From the NCBI GenBank assembly GCA_038380435.1, contig JAWZYU010000663.1, positions 25,472 to 89,471 of the forward strand: a stretch of DNA of 64,000 nt, given 5' to 3'. How positions within the stretch are numbered: position 1 is the first letter of the stretch; each line of letters begins with the position of its first letter. Both the position numbers and the translations under genes were made by a program. Below, in pieces: positions 21,343 through 32,351 of this stretch. The stretch comes from Ryuthela nishihirai. Lineage: Eukaryota > Arthropoda > Arachnida > Araneae > Heptathelidae. The notes beneath the pieces were generated by a model, which was given only the letters and a program-made list of their open reading frames with translations, had not been told where the DNA came from and did no database searches.

Positions 21343-22655
21343 GTTGGGTTGTTTTACCTCTGAGCGGCATTTTTTTGCACACCACGGGCTAAAAAGGACC
21401 CCGAAGGCTCAGAGAAGTGTCACAAGGACCCACGAGGTCACAAGGACTCCGAAGGCTCAGAGAAGGTTGGGGGAGGGGACCCACTGGAACAGCTGTTAGG
21501 AGACATATGATAGCCTCCCGTCAAGGTCATTCAGTGTGTTCTTTAATGTGCACAGGGTTGGGTTGTTTTACCTCTGAGCTGCACTTTTTTGCACACCATG
21601 GGCTAAATGGCCAGGTCCATGGACCCCGAAGGCTCAGAGAAGGTTGGGGGAGGGGACCCACTGGAACAGCTGTTAGGAGACATATGATAGCCTCCCGTCA
21701 AGGTCATTCAGTGTGTTCTTTAATGTGCACAGGGTTGGGTTGTTTTACCTCTGAGCTGCACTTTTTTGCACACCATGGGCTAAATGGCCAGGTCCATGGA
21801 CCCCGAAGGCTCAGAGAAGGTTGGGGGAGGGGACCCACTGGAACAGCTGTTAGGAGACATATGATAGCCTCCCGTCAAGGTCATTCAGTGTGTTCTTTAA
21901 TGTGAACAGGGTTGGGTTGTTTTACCTCTGAGCGGCACTTTTTTGCACACCATGGGCTAAATGGCCAGGTCACATGGACCCCGAAGGCTCAGAGAAGGTT
22001 GGGGGAGGGGACCCACTGGAACAGCTGTTAGGAGACATATGATAGCCTCCCGTCAAGGTCATTCAGTGTGTTCTTTAATGTGCACAGGGTTGGGTTGTTT
22101 TACCTCTGAGCGGCACTTTTTTGCACACCATGGGCTAAATGGCCAGGTCACATGGACCCCGAAGGCTCAGAGAAGGTTGGGGGAGGGGACCCACTGGAAC
22201 AGCTGTTAGGAGACATATGATAGCCTCCCGTCAAGGTCATTCAGTGTGTTCTTTAATGTGCACAGGGTTGGGTTGTTTTACCTCTGAGCGGCACTTTTTT
22301 GCACACCATGGGCTAAATGGCCAGGTCACATGGACCCCGAAGGCTCAGAGAAGGTTGGGGGAGGGGACCCACTGGAACAGCTGTTGGGAGACAGATGGTA
22401 GCCTCCCGTCAAGGCCATCCAGTTGTTCTTTAGAGTGCACAGGGTTTCCCGCACACGGGGCCACGGCTTAACGTCTCATCCGACGGACGGCGGCCTTTCC
22501 AAGCCCATCGGTGTCCCCTACTGACCGTGGGTCGTGGCGGGGAATTTTGCCTAGATGAATCTCAACGCTGACCCAGCTGGGACTTGAACCTGGGAACTTC
22601 AGATTATTATCCTGGCGCGCTACCGACTGAGCCACTCCTTCCCCTTTGAGGAAAG
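21343..22655 (-). mobile_element. SINE-M multimer: five 3' modules plus one full unit
   Basis: Antisense modules begin at 21,343, 21,557, 21,734, 21,911, 22,089 and 22,267. The last is the full unit reaching the tRNA-like head at 22,655. Modules are 177-178 bp, except the first (214 bp, with an internal CAAGGACCC duplication). They share private changes (AGGAGACATATGATAG, AAGGTCATTCAGTGTG), so they arose by tandem duplication at this locus or in its source. The junction is always TGTGCACAGG to GTTGGGTTG. Confidence 0.93.
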
Positions 22656-22789
22656 TGAGGGGAGGGGGTTCATGTCACTAGAAGGTAAGTTGGAGAAAAC
22701 GGCTATAAATTAAATCCAGTTATTCTCCCTTTTTATGGCTACATCAGTCATTGTGTGCCATCGATTATTTGATAACTTTGGCTGATTTT
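22656..22789. other. Spacer
   Basis: Nothing recognised. Confidence 0.4.
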
Positions 22790-23127
22790 CTCCAAGGTTC
22801 GAGTCCCGATTAGGCCATCGTCGTGATTTATTTTCGCAAAAGTCCCCGCCCTCCCTCGGTGAATAGGGGACACGATGGGCTTGAAAAGGCCTCGTCCGTC
22901 GGATGGGACGTTAAACCGTGGCGCCATGACTGCGAGAGCCATACTCGGTGCATGTTAAAGAACACGCTGGATGGTCTTGACGGGAGGCTACCATCTGTAT
23001 CCCAACAGCTGTTCCAGTGGATCCCCTCTCCTAAGCCTGCTATGAACCTTGGGGTTCTTGTGACCTGACCATTTAGTCCATTCTGTGCAAAAAAGTGACT
23101 CTCAGAGGTAAAACATTCCAACCCAAG
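22790..23127 (+). mobile_element. SINE-M, diverged, head truncated
   Basis: Starts just before box B (AAGGTTCGAGTCCCGATTAG) and ends ACATTCCAACCCAA. Many substitutions relative to the common form suggest an old copy. Confidence 0.85.
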
Positions 23128-23224
23128 TACTCGTTATTTTTAATACATCCCTGTGCGGATGGCAAAAGTTTGTCCGCTCTCTGTTATCTTTATAAGGTTC
23201 TGATGAGGCCTAATTACCACTACC
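23128..23224. other. Spacer
   Basis: Nothing recognised. Confidence 0.4.
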
Positions 23225-23885
23225 ATTGTTTTACCTCTGAGCGGCACTATTTTGCACACAATGGCCTAAATGGACAGATCATTAGAACCCCGAAGGCTCA
23301 GAGATGGTTTGGAGGAGGGTACCCACTGGACAACTGTTGGGAGAGAGATGGTATCCTGAGAAATGGTATCCCACTTGACAACTCTTGGGAGAGAGATGGT
23401 ATCCTCCTGTCAAGGCCACCCAGCGTGGGCGGAGGTGGCTCAGTCGGTAGTGCGCCGGGTTCGTAATCTGTAATTCCCAGGTTCGCGTCCCATCTGGGTC
23501 AGCGTTGAGATTTATATCCGCAAAATTCCCCGCCCCGGCCACGGTCAGCAGGGGAACACCAATGGGCTTGGAAAGGCCGCCGTCCCTGGGATGGGACGTT
23601 AAGCCGCGGCCCGTGTACGGGAGAGCCATACCATGTGCACGTTAAAGAACACATTGGATGGCCTTGACGGGAGGCTACCATCTGTCTCCCAACAGCTGTT
23701 CCAGTGGGTCCCCTCCCCCAACCTTCTCTGAGCCTTCGTGGCCATGTGACCTGGCCATTTAGCCCATGGTGCGTAAAAAAGTGCTGCTCAGAGGTAAAAC
23801 AACCCATCCTTTAACGTGCACAGGGTATGGCTCTCTCTCACACACGGCGCCACGGCTTAATCTCTCATCTGACGGACGGTGGTCG
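23225..23885 (-). mobile_element. Old SINE-M (antisense) split by a nested SINE-M
   Basis: The old copy covers 23,225-23,425 (with a duplicated GAGAGAGATGGTATCC segment) and 23,808-23,885. Its halves are continuous across the insert at the AGCGTG / CTTTAACGTG core position. Confidence 0.85.
23426..23807 (+). mobile_element. SINE-M, full length, nested
   Basis: Complete copy from GGGCGGAGGTGGCTC to AAAACAACCCAT, in opposite orientation to the old SINE it splits. Confidence 0.9.
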
Positions 23886-24075
23886 ATAAAATAATTTAGA
23901 AATGAGGAAATTGTATGTTTTTTAAAATACTGGAATATATAAAAACCCACTGGAATCAATTTCATTTTCGAATGTTTGAAAAGTTGACGCATTTTTTAAA
24001 AAGGTGTAGTAGAAATGGTTGATACCCTTGTGCAGAGACATTTTATTTAGCGCTCTAGTAAATTCTTCAGTGCTT
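23886..24075. other. AT-rich spacer
   Basis: Nothing recognised. Confidence 0.4.
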
Positions 24076-24077
24076 TA

Positions 24078-24258
24078 CAGTCGTTCAAAAAAATATCCGA
24101 ACACTATGGCCGATTGCAGAATTCGGAAAAAATATCTGGCAACAACTCTTTTTAGAAATTAGTGATCTGGCAATAAAACTAATTTCTAAAAAAAAATCGT
24201 TGCCAGGTATTTTTTCTGAATTCTGTAATCAACCGTAGTGTTCGGATTTTTTTAAATG
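24078..24258. mobile_element. TA-flanked MITE, diverged
   Basis: Left end CAGTCGTTCAAAAAAATATC after TA, foldback around AGTGATCTGGCAATAAAACT, right end GTGTTCGGATTTTTTTAAATG before TA. The right terminus is mutated and the centre shortened compared with the copy at 26,401. Confidence 0.8.
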
Positions 24259-24282
24259 TATATAATGCGTATGAATATGTAA

Positions 24283-24465
24283 TGCAATGAATATTGAGCG
24301 TGTGCAGTTACCGTTCACAGCAAACTGGAGCGTGTGCAGTTACACGCTCCAGTTTGCTGTAAACGGTAACTGGAGCGTGTACAGTTACTGTACACGCTCC
24401 AGATATTTTTTCCGAATTCTGCAATCGACCGTGGTGTTCGGATATTTTTTTGAGCGACTAAAGTG
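24283..24465. repeat. Double-hairpin repeat element, second copy
   Basis: Contains AACTGGAGCGTGTGCAG / its inverse and GGAGCGTGTACAGTTACTGT + ACACGCTCC, as at 9,661 and 40,120. Ends in a MITE-like right terminus GTGTTCGGATATTTTTTTGA, so the hairpins are joined to the MITE family here also. Confidence 0.8.
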
Positions 24466-24755
24466 GTCTGTTCGTACAACAGACCACTTAATTAAACAGT
24501 TAATTAAAAAATTAATGAAACAGGCTACTTAATCTGGCGAATATATAGATGATTTGTTTTACTTTTATATTCTTATTAAACTTATTATTTATAAATTCTT
24601 ATTAAAGAATATATAAATTATATTTATTATTTACAAGATAAATATATTGATATATACTTTTCCGTTCGTCAGGTAATTTTTCTGTTACATACTTCAAGTC
24701 GATTTAGATATTTATGGCATATTCATATTTGTTGCGAAATTAATTCATTTGTGGA
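24466..24755. other. AT-rich spacer
   Basis: Nothing recognised. Confidence 0.4.
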
Positions 24756-25084
24756 GGGACCGGGGTGACTCAGTCGGTAGCGCGACAGGCTCGTAATCTG
24801 TAGTACCCAGGTTCGAGTCCCAGCTGGGTCAGCGTTGAGATTTATCTCCGCAAAATTCCCCGCCTTGCCCACGGTCAGTAGGGGACACTGATGAGCTTGG
24901 AAATGCCGCCGTCCGTCGGATGGGACGTTAAGCCGTGGCTCTGTGTGCGGGAGAGCCATAACCTGTGCACGTTAAAGAACACGCTGGATGGCCTTGACGG
25001 GAGGCTACCATCTGTCTCCCAACAGCTGTTCCAGTGGGTCCCCTCCCCCAACCTTCTCTGAGCCATCGGGGTCCATGTGACCTG
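24756..25084 (+). mobile_element. SINE-M lacking its 3' end
   Basis: Head (GACCGGGGTGACTCAGTCGG) to GGTCCATGTGACCTG, where the next copy starts head to tail. The missing 3' end does not reappear after the next copy, so this is a deletion or a fused dimer rather than simple nesting. Confidence 0.88.
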
Positions 25085-25472
25085 GGGGCGGGGGTGGCTC
25101 AGTCGGTAGCGCGCCAGGCTCGTAATATGTAGTTCCCAGGTTCGAGTCCCAGCTGGGTCAGCGTTGAGATTTATTTCCGCAAAATTCCCCGCCTTGCCCA
25201 CGGTCAGTAGGGAACACCGATGGGCTTAGAAAGCCCGCCGTCCGTCGGATGGGACGTTAAGCCGTGGCGCTGTGTGCGGGAGAGCCATACCCTGTGCACG
25301 TTAACGAACACGCTGGATGGCCTTGACGGGAGGCTACCATCTGTCTCCCCACAGCTGTTCCAGTGGGTCCCCTCCCCCAACCTTCTCTGAGCCTACGGGG
25401 TCCTTGTGACCTGTCCATTTAACCCATGGTGTGCAAAAAAGTGCCGTTCAGGGGTAAAACAACCCAACCGAA
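25085..25472 (+). mobile_element. SINE-M, full length
   Basis: Complete copy with tail CAACCCAACCGAACCC. Together with the truncated copy upstream it forms a head-to-tail dimer. Confidence 0.92.
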
Positions 25473-25763
25473 CCCTGAAACGTTCTCTTCTCTTATCTGC
25501 AAGACGAACTCAAACAGCATGAGACACGTGAAATCTATTAAGCTTCCGCAGTGAGAGCCCACGCTCTCATGAGCGCATGACGTCACTGCTTGTCAACAAT
25601 ACAGAGCTTTTTAATTGCCAGGTTCCTCGTGTTATGCTTACTGGAAATAAAAGCTTTCCGAAACGGTCACTGAACAAACACAAAAGACGAATTACAGAAG
25701 GGAAGAGATCTTGATTACGACTTTTTTCTGAAGTTGTCACATTTTTAAAAGCTCAGAAAAAGA
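25473..25763. other. Unique spacer
   Basis: Contains CATGACGTCACTGC at about 25,577 (CRE-like palindrome). No gene recognised. Confidence 0.4.
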
Positions 25764-25821
25764 AATAAACCGTGACTTGAAAGAAAGATTAAAACGTGTT
25801 TAGTCTTTTGCCTTTTAGAGG

Positions 25822-26222
25822 TTGGGTTGGTTGGGTTGTTTTACCTCTGAGCGGCACTTTTTTTGCACACAATGGGCTAAATGGCCAGGTCACATGGACC
25901 CCGAAGGCTCAGAGAAGGTTGAGGGAGGGGGACCCACTGGAACAGCTGTTGGGAGACAGATGGTTGCCTCCCGTCAAGGCCATCCAGCGTGTTCTTTAAC
26001 GTGCACAGGGTATGGCTCTCCCGCACACGGGGCCACGGCTTAACGTCCCATCCGACGGACGGCGGCCTTTCCAAGCCCATCGGTGTCCCCTACTGACCGT
26101 GGGCAGGGCGGGGAATTTTTGCGGAGATAAATCTCAACGCTGACCCAGCTGGGACTCGAACCTGGAAACTACAGATTACGAGCCTGGCGCGCTACCGACT
26201 GAGCCACCCCCACCCCCACCCC
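25822..26222 (-). mobile_element. SINE-M, full length, with TSD and known empty site
   Basis: Antisense copy flanked by CCTTTTAGAGG (25,811-25,821 and 26,223-26,233). The paralog at 36,786-36,796 has a single CCTTTTAGAGG and no SINE. This fixes both ends of the inserted sequence, including a C/A-rich 5' extension. Confidence 0.97.
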
Positions 26223-26400
26223 CCTTTTAGAGGAGTTAAAACTTTAATTTTTCCGAGAGGTAAAAGTAAGATAGCGTATCGGAGGTTTGGGTTTAGTGTA
26301 AAAGGACGTTCCAGGTTATTCAAAGCGCGAAATATTTCAACGATTGAATAAAGGGGAATTTGAGTAAGGATGGAAAACGGCGCCAAAAGAATTGAAGGTA

Positions 26401-26620
26401 CAGTCGCTCAAAAAAGTATCCGAACACTATGGTTGATTGCAGAAATCAGAAAAAATCTCTGGAAACGATTTTTTTTTTGAGAAATTAGTGATCCTGGCAA
26501 CCTTCGTGTCACGTGACACGAAGGTTGCCAGATCACTAATTTCTGAAAAAAATCGTTGCCAGATATTTTTTCTGAATTCTGTAATCAACCATAGTGTTCG
26601 GATACTTTTTTGAGTGTCTG
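26401..26620. mobile_element. TA-flanked foldback MITE (Tc1/mariner-like ends)
   Basis: Ends CAGTCGCTCAAAAAAGTATC and GATACTTTTTTGAGTGTCTG, with TA on both sides (26,399-26,400; 26,621-26,622). The whole 220 bp folds on itself around CTTCGTGTCACGTGACACGA + AG. TA duplication and CAGTCG-type ends fit Tc1/mariner non-autonomous elements. It has no coding capacity. Confidence 0.92.
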
Positions 26621-26645
26621 TACCTTCAAGATGGGTATGTATTTT

Positions 26646-27262
26646 GGGTTGTTATTTTGTTGTTTTCACTTTGGGCGAATGCTGTGGTGGTGGCTCAGTC
26701 GGTAGCGCGCCAGGCTCGTAATCTGTAGTTCGCAGGTGCGAGTCCCAGCTGGGTCAGCGTTGAGATTTATTTCCGTAAAATTCCCCGCCCTGCCCACGGT
26801 CAGTAGGAGACACCGATGGGCTTGGAAAGGACGCCGTCCGTCGGATGGGACGTTAAGCCGTGGCCCCGTGTGCGGGAGAGCCACACCCTGTGCACTTTAA
26901 AGAACACGCTGGATGGCCTTGACGGGAGGCTACCATCTGTTTCCCAACATCTGTTCCAGTGGGTCCCTCCCCCAACCTTCTCTGAGCCTTCGGGGTCCTT
27001 GTGACCTGGCCATTTAGCTCATGGTGTGCAAAAAAAGTGCTGCTCAGTGGTAAAACAACCCAAAGGCTCTTTTACACATGGAACCACGGCTTAACGTCCC
27101 ATCCGACGGATGATGGTCTTTTCAAACCCATAAGTATCCCCTTTCTGACTAAAGGCAGGACGGTGAGTTTTGCGGAGATAAATCTCAACGCTGACCCAGC
27201 TGGGACCCGAACCTGGGAACTGCAGATTACAAGCCTGGCGCGCTACCGACTGACCTGTCTCC
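26646..27262 (-). mobile_element. Old SINE-M split by a nested SINE-M
   Basis: Old antisense copy at 26,646-26,683 (diverged tail GTTGTTATTTTGTTG) and 27,063-27,262. The same old SINE, without the nested copy, appears at 37,205-37,540 in the paralogous segment. Confidence 0.85.
26684..27062 (+). mobile_element. SINE-M, full length, nested
   Basis: Complete sense copy with slightly altered head (TGTGGTGGTGGCTCAGTCGG). Absent from the paralog at 37,240, so it inserted after the segment duplicated or was lost there. Confidence 0.88.
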
Positions 27263-27547
27263 CTCTTAAATATTATGGAAATACAGAACGATAATTATTA
27301 GGGAACTTTAGAAAATGTTGATTTTTAATTATTTACGATTAGAGCAACACTACAAGGCTAACATGTCGCTTCGGGAGTATATGGGATGTTCGTTTTCGAA
27401 GAGAATGAAGTTTTCCACATTCCGTCTTTAGCACCCTCTAACGGTGGAAATTGGAACTCTTGGATTATTGGGAGAATGATATAATAATGATACAAGCCCA
27501 GAACTGAAAAAAAAGGAAAGGGGTGGTTGCAAGAGACTAGACTCTGT
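27263..27547. other. Spacer
   Basis: CGTCTTTAGCACCCTCTAAC at 27,424 is the inverse of a motif near 33,537, a short dispersed repeat. No gene. Confidence 0.45.
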
Positions 27548-27844
27548 GGGATGGTGGTGGCTCAGTTGGTAGCGCGTCAGACTCCTAATCTGCAGTTCTC
27601 AGGTTCGAGTCCCAGCTGGACCAGCGTTAAGATTTATCTCCGCAAAACTCACCGCCCTGCCCATACACAGTAAGAGACACCGATAAGCTTGGAAAAGCCA
27701 CCGTCCGTCGGATGGGACGTTAAGCCGCGGCTTTGTGTGTGGGAGAGCCATACCCTGTGCACTTTAAAGAACACTCTGGATGGCCTACCATCCTAACAGC
27801 TGTCCAGTACGTCACCTTCCCTCTAACCTTCTCTGAGCCCTTGG
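27548..27844 (+). mobile_element. SINE-M, diverged head unit of a multimer
   Basis: Box A reads TGGCTCAGTTGGTAGCGCG, and the anticodon position has CCT (GACTCCTAATCTG). Truncated in the 3' region at CTTGGG and followed by tandem modules. Confidence 0.85.
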
Positions 27845-28900
27845 GCACGTTAAAGAACACGCTGGATGGCCTTGACAGAAGGTTACCATCTGTCTCCCAA
27901 CAGCTGTTCCAGTGGATCCCTCCCCAACCTTCTCTTAGCCTTCGGGGTCCTTGTAACCTGGCCATTTAGCCCATGGTGTGCAAAAAGGTGCCTCTTAGAA
28001 GTAAAACAACCCAACGTTAAAGAAAACATTGGATGGACCTTGACGGGTGGCTACCATCTGTCTCCCAACAGCTGTTCCAGTGGGTCTCCTCCCCCAACCT
28101 TCTCTGAGCCTTCGGGGTCCTTGTGACTTGGCCATTTAGCCCACGGTGTGCAAAAAAGTTCCGCTCAGAGGTAAAACAACCCAATGTTAAAGAAAACATT
28201 GGATGGACCTTAACGGGTGGCTACCATCTGTCTCCCAACAGCTGTTCCAGTGGGTCCCCTCCTCCAACCTTCTCTGAGCCTTCGGGGTCCATGTGACCTG
28301 GCCATTTAGCCCATGGTGTGCAAAAAAGTGCCGCTCAGAGGTAAAAAACCCAACGTTTAAGAAAACATTGGATGGACCTTAACGAGTGGCTACCATCTGT
28401 CTCCCAACAGCTGTTCCAGTGGGTTCCCTCCCCCAATCTTCTCTGAGCCTTTGGGGTCCATGTGACCTGGCCATTTAGCCATGGTGTGCAAAAAGTGCGG
28501 CTCAGAGGTAAAACAACCCAACCCTCACCAAACCTTCTCTGAGCCTTCGGGGTCCTTGTGACCTGGCCATTTAGCCCATGGTGTGCAAAAAAGTGCGGCT
28601 CAGAGGTAAAACAACCCAACCCTCCCCAAACCTTCTCTGAGCCTTCGGGGTCCTTGTGACTTGGCCATTTAGCCCACGGTGTGCAAAAAAGTTCCGCTCA
28701 GAGGTAAAAAACCCAACGTTTAAGAAAACATTGGATGGACCTTAACTAAAAAAGCACCTTAACTTTGGATGGACTTTAACTAAAAAACCCTCCCCAAAAC
28801 CTTCTCTGAGCCTTCGGGGTCCTTGTGACCTGGCCATTTAGCCCATGGTGTGTAAAAAAGTGCCGCTCAGAGGTAAAACAACCCAACCCTGAGCCCTTGG
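27845..28900 (+). repeat. SINE-M 3' module array (about 170-bp and 95-110-bp modules)
   Basis: Modules of 169-170 bp start at about 27,845, 28,015, 28,185 and 28,354, each joined CCCAA to CGTTAAAG or TGTTAAAG. From 28,520 shorter modules start at CCTCACCAAACCTTCTC or CCTCCCCAAACC. Near 28,735-28,800 a decayed stretch repeats TTGGATGGAC-TTAACTAAAAAA. Modules share AAGAAAACATTGGATGGACC, so they expanded locally. Confidence 0.88.
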
Positions 28901-29812
28901 GATCCTTGTAGATTAAGATATACGAGAAAAGACATTAGACTAAGATATAAGAGTACACAAAATTGTGAAAGTTACAATTTCGAACTCAAAATACCTAAAA
29001 AAGAAAAAATGTATTCAATCAAAAAATTCGAAATCTCTTTATTTTATCACAACACTTTTTCCGCATTATTTTATAAAAAAAAAACTATGAATGTCAATCG
29101 AAAGCTCCTTTAATAGAAGTCGAATTCTACAGAATCAAAATTACTCACACAGAAATAATAACTTGTCAACCAAGGAATTTCAAACTTCGCAAATCCTGAA
29201 ATGTCTCAGATCAACATCACGGCAAACAATCAGATGAACTCTACACTATCAGAGAGAATAATCTCGCCAAACACTAAATAACGACTGTCTCCCTTTATCT
29301 TTTACCCAATCTATACAACACTATAGTTTTACCTTCCTGTTACCGCTAGAAGAGCTTTTAGAGAGACACATTTTAAAGGGAAGATCAACTTTCGTGAAAC
29401 TGAAGATCCTGATTCCTTTTTTGTTTCGCTATCTGCTTAAACTCCAGTGAATTCCCCCCCCCTCCGCACCCCCCGAGACCACGAGAAGGATTGTGAATCT
29501 TCGGAACTTAGTAGGAACAGGCGTAGATCAAAGGCAGCCGCCAGGAGTGACGTCACCACGGTTACGGTTGCTGGAGAGAGCAGGGATTCGGTAGGCGCTC
29601 AGCTGTGATGTTTCGTGGACGTAGTCGTGTCTTCAACCACACGTGTCACCTGAACTCAACTGGAGGGAAAAAAAATCGACTTAAGTGAAGTAAAAAGATT
29701 CAGTTTGGGACGTCGAAGTTCGAGATGAGATTTGGTCAATTAATTGTGAAACGTGTTTCTCGTTGAAATATCGACATTCTTCGATTTAAGGGAACTGAGG
29801 TGTAGAAGAATT
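28901..29812. other. About 0.9 kb without recognisable gene
   Basis: AT-rich left part. Right part is more mixed, with CCCCCCCCCTCCGCACCCCC (about 29,455), AGTGACGTCACCACGG (CRE-like palindrome TGACGTCA at about 29,549) and no extended open frame. It could hold a promoter or 5' exon, but nothing decides that. Confidence 0.4.
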
Positions 29813-30095
29813 GGGTTGGGTTGTTTTACCTCTGAGCGGCGCTTTTTTGCACACAATGGGCTAAATGGACAGGTCACAAGGGTTGGGTTGGGTTGTTTTA
29901 CCTCTGAGCGGCGCTTTTTTGCACACAATGGGCTAAATGGACAGGTCACAAGGGTTGGGTTGGGTTGTTTTACCTCTGAGCGGCGCTTTTTTGCACACAA
30001 TGGGCTAAATGGACAGGTCACAAAGGTTGGGTTGTTTTACCTCTGAGCGGCGCTTTTTTGCACACAATGGGCTAAATGGACAGGTCACAAGGGTT
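29813..30095 (-). repeat. Four tandem SINE-M 3'-end modules of about 65-70 bp
   Basis: Each runs GGGTTGTTTTACCTCTGAGC to AATGGACAGGTCACAAGG. All share GCGGCGC and CACACAATGG, private changes that show local amplification. The repeat boundary falls at ACAGGTCACAAGG, the target duplication of the SINE that follows. Confidence 0.92.
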
Positions 30096-30478
30096 GGGTT
30101 GTTTTACCTCTGAGCGGCACTTTTTTGCACACCATGGGCTAAATGGCCAGGTCACATGGATCCCGAAGGCTCAGAGAAGGTTGGGGGAGGAGACCCACTG
30201 GAACAGCTGTTGGGAGACAGATGGTAGCCTCCCGTCAAGGCCATCCAGCGTGTTCTTTAACGTGCACAGGGTATGGCTCTCCCACACTTGGGGCCACGGC
30301 TTAACGTCCCATCCGACGGACGGCGGCCTTTCCAAGCCCATCGGTGTTCCCTACTGACCGCGGGCAGGGTGGGGAAATTTTGCGGAGATAAATCTCAACG
30401 CTGACCCAGCTGGGACTCGAACCTGGGAACTACAGATTACGAGCCTGGCGCGCTACCGACTGAGCCACCCCCGCCCCA
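30096..30478 (-). mobile_element. SINE-M, full length, nested in an older SINE-M
   Basis: Complete antisense copy. The host SINE resumes after it with AGGTTACAAGGACCCC, pairing with AGGTCACAAGGG before it, so the target duplication is approximately AGGTYACAAGG. Confidence 0.9.
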
Positions 30479-30750
30479 GGTTACAAGGACCCCTAAGATT
30501 CAGAGAAGGTTGGGGGAGGAGATCCTCTGGAACAGCTGTTGGGAGACAGATGGAAGCCTTCCGTCAATGCCATCTAGCGTGTTGTTTAACGTGCACAGGA
30601 TATGCCTCTCCCATACACGGGGTTATGGCGTAACGTCCCATCCGATGGACGGCGACCTTTCCAAGCCCATCGATGTCCTCCCTTACTGACCGTGGGCAGG
30701 GCGGGAAATTTTGCGGAGATAAATCTCAACGTTGGTTCAGGAGAGATTCG
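30479..30750 (-). mobile_element. Older SINE-M, 5' part
   Basis: Continuation of the host SINE: core (GTTTAACGTGCACAGG) to TCTCAACGTTGGTTCAGGAG. The tRNA-like head is lost. Confidence 0.85.
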
Positions 30751-30989
30751 AATTTTGCCTTACCTCCACCTCTGTAACAATTTTTTATAACTGTACTAAG
30801 ATAAATATAAACTTGCAAAAAAACCTTTTTAATTGTAAAAAAAAAAAAGCTATTTTTACAAGCCTTTTAAATTCTCAACTTTTTACCTTTGTAAAAAAAA
30901 AGATTTTTTATTGTAGTGTTTATTTGACCTTGTCATTTTTATTAACGTACGAATAAAACTGTTAGTGCTGAAAAAATGATTAATTTTCA
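30751..30989. other. AT-rich spacer
   Basis: Long A and T runs, no gene. Confidence 0.4.
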
Positions 30990-30998
30990 TCTGTTCAT

Positions 30999-31390
30999 GG
31001 GGCGGGGGTGGCTTGGTCGTTGGTGCGCCAGGCTCGTAATCTGTAGTTCCCAGGTTCGAGTCCCAGCTGGGACAGCGTTGAGATTTATCTCCGCAAAATT
31101 TCCCCGCCCTGCCCACGGTCAGTAGGGGACACCGATGGGCTTGGAAAGACCGCCGTCCGTCGGATGGGACGTTAAGCCGTGGCCCCGTGTGCGGGAGAGC
31201 CATACCCTGTGCACGTTAAAGAACACGCTGGATGGCCTTGACTGGAGGCTACCATCTGTCTCCCAACAGGTGTTCCAGTGTGTCCTCTCCCCCAAACTTC
31301 TTTGAGCCTTTGGGGTCTTTGTGACCTGGCCATTTAGCCCATGGTGTGCAAAAAAGTGCCGCTCAGAGGTAAAACAATCCAATCCAATCT
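30999..31390 (+). mobile_element. SINE-M, full length with target-site duplication
   Basis: Complete copy flanked by TCTGTTCAT (30,990-30,998 and 31,391-31,399). Head carries GGCTTGGTCGTTGGTGCGCC in place of the usual box A, a change that should weaken Pol III binding. Tail is the AATCCAATCCAAT variant. Confidence 0.93.
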
Positions 31391-31399
31391 TCTGTTCAT

Positions 31400-31519
31400 T
31401 ATGGTACAAGGTTGTGCTAGAATGTGTGAGGGATCTAGAGGAAAATAAAGGGGGAGGGACCTTGCCCCGTCCCCCCTAGATCCTGCCCTGGTTGGTACTA
31501 AACTCGCTTACTCTACAAT
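31400..31519. other. Spacer
   Basis: Nothing recognised. Confidence 0.4.
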
Positions 31520-31894
31520 GGTTCGTGGGGTGGCTCAGTTGGTAACACGCCAATCTCATAATCTGCTAGTAGTACCCGGGTTCGAGTCCCAGCTGGGCAG
31601 GTGTTAAGATTTTTCTCCTCAAAATTCCCCGCCCTGCCCACGGTCAGTAAGGGACACCGATGGGCTTGGAAACACCGCCAAATGGGACGTTAAGTCATCG
31701 CTCCCGGGTGCGAGAGAGCCATACCCTCTGCACATTAAAGAACACGCTGGATGACTGACCCACTACACAGCTTTTAGGAGACACTAATACCTGTCCAGTA
31801 GGTCCCCTCTAACCTTCTCAGAGTCCTTGGCGCCTGGCCATTTAGTCCCCAATGTGCAGAAAATGTGCCCGCTCAGAGGTAAAACAACCCAACT
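31520..31894 (+). mobile_element. SINE-M, diverged copy with CAT anticodon position
   Basis: Head GGGGTGGCTCAGTTGGTAAC, then CAATCTCATAATCTG with CAT where most copies have CGT, and box B GGTTCGAGTCCC. Core and tail are strongly diverged. CAT is what an elongator tRNA-Met would have, so this may be an early branch. Confidence 0.85.
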
Positions 31895-32008
31895 AAAGTA
31901 TGCGTGGCACTGTTTGGGAATTTCTGCTCTAGATGCTAGGCCAATGAAATCTAATTGGCTACAAATCAAACACAATATTTGAATTTCGAAATTTTTTGCC
32001 CCGTTTTG
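31895..32008. other. Spacer
   Basis: Nothing recognised. Confidence 0.4.
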
Positions 32009-32351
32009 TTGGGTTGGATTGTTTTATCTGTGAGTGGCACTTTTTTGCACACCATGGGCTAAATGGCCAGGTCACAAGGACCCCGAAGGCTCAGAGAAGG
32101 TTGGGGGAGGGGACCCACTGGAAAACCTATTGGGAGACAGATGGTAGCCTCCCGTCAAGGCCATCCAGCGTGTTCTTTAACGTTGGGTTGTTTTACCTCT
32201 GAGCGGCACTTTTTTGCACACCATGGGCTAAATGGCCAGGTCACAAGGATCCCGAAGGCTCAGAGAAGGTTGGGGGAGGGGACCCACTGGAAAACCTATT
32301 GGGAGACAGATGGTAGCCTCCCGTCAAGGCCATCCAGCGTGTTCTTTAACG
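32009..32351 (-). repeat. Two tandem SINE-M 3' modules
   Basis: Modules 32,009-32,182 and 32,183-32,351 share AAAACCTATTGGGAGACAG. Junctions TTCTTTAACG to TTGGGTTG match those at 13,404 and 46,796 in the other orientation. Confidence 0.92.

Larger units (their letters stand above)
25764..26683. repeat. Paralogous segment A (SINE-filled)
   Basis: From AAATAAACCGTGACTTGAAA to CACTTTGGGCGA it matches 36,735-37,240 almost base for base once the SINE at 25,822-26,222 is removed. The shared part includes the MITE and an old SINE tail, so the duplication came after those insertions. Confidence 0.92.

Noticed and set aside
29449..29560. CpG-island-like promoter with CRE
   Set aside because: Only one TGACGTCA and a C-run. 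No coding sequence follows before the SINE array.
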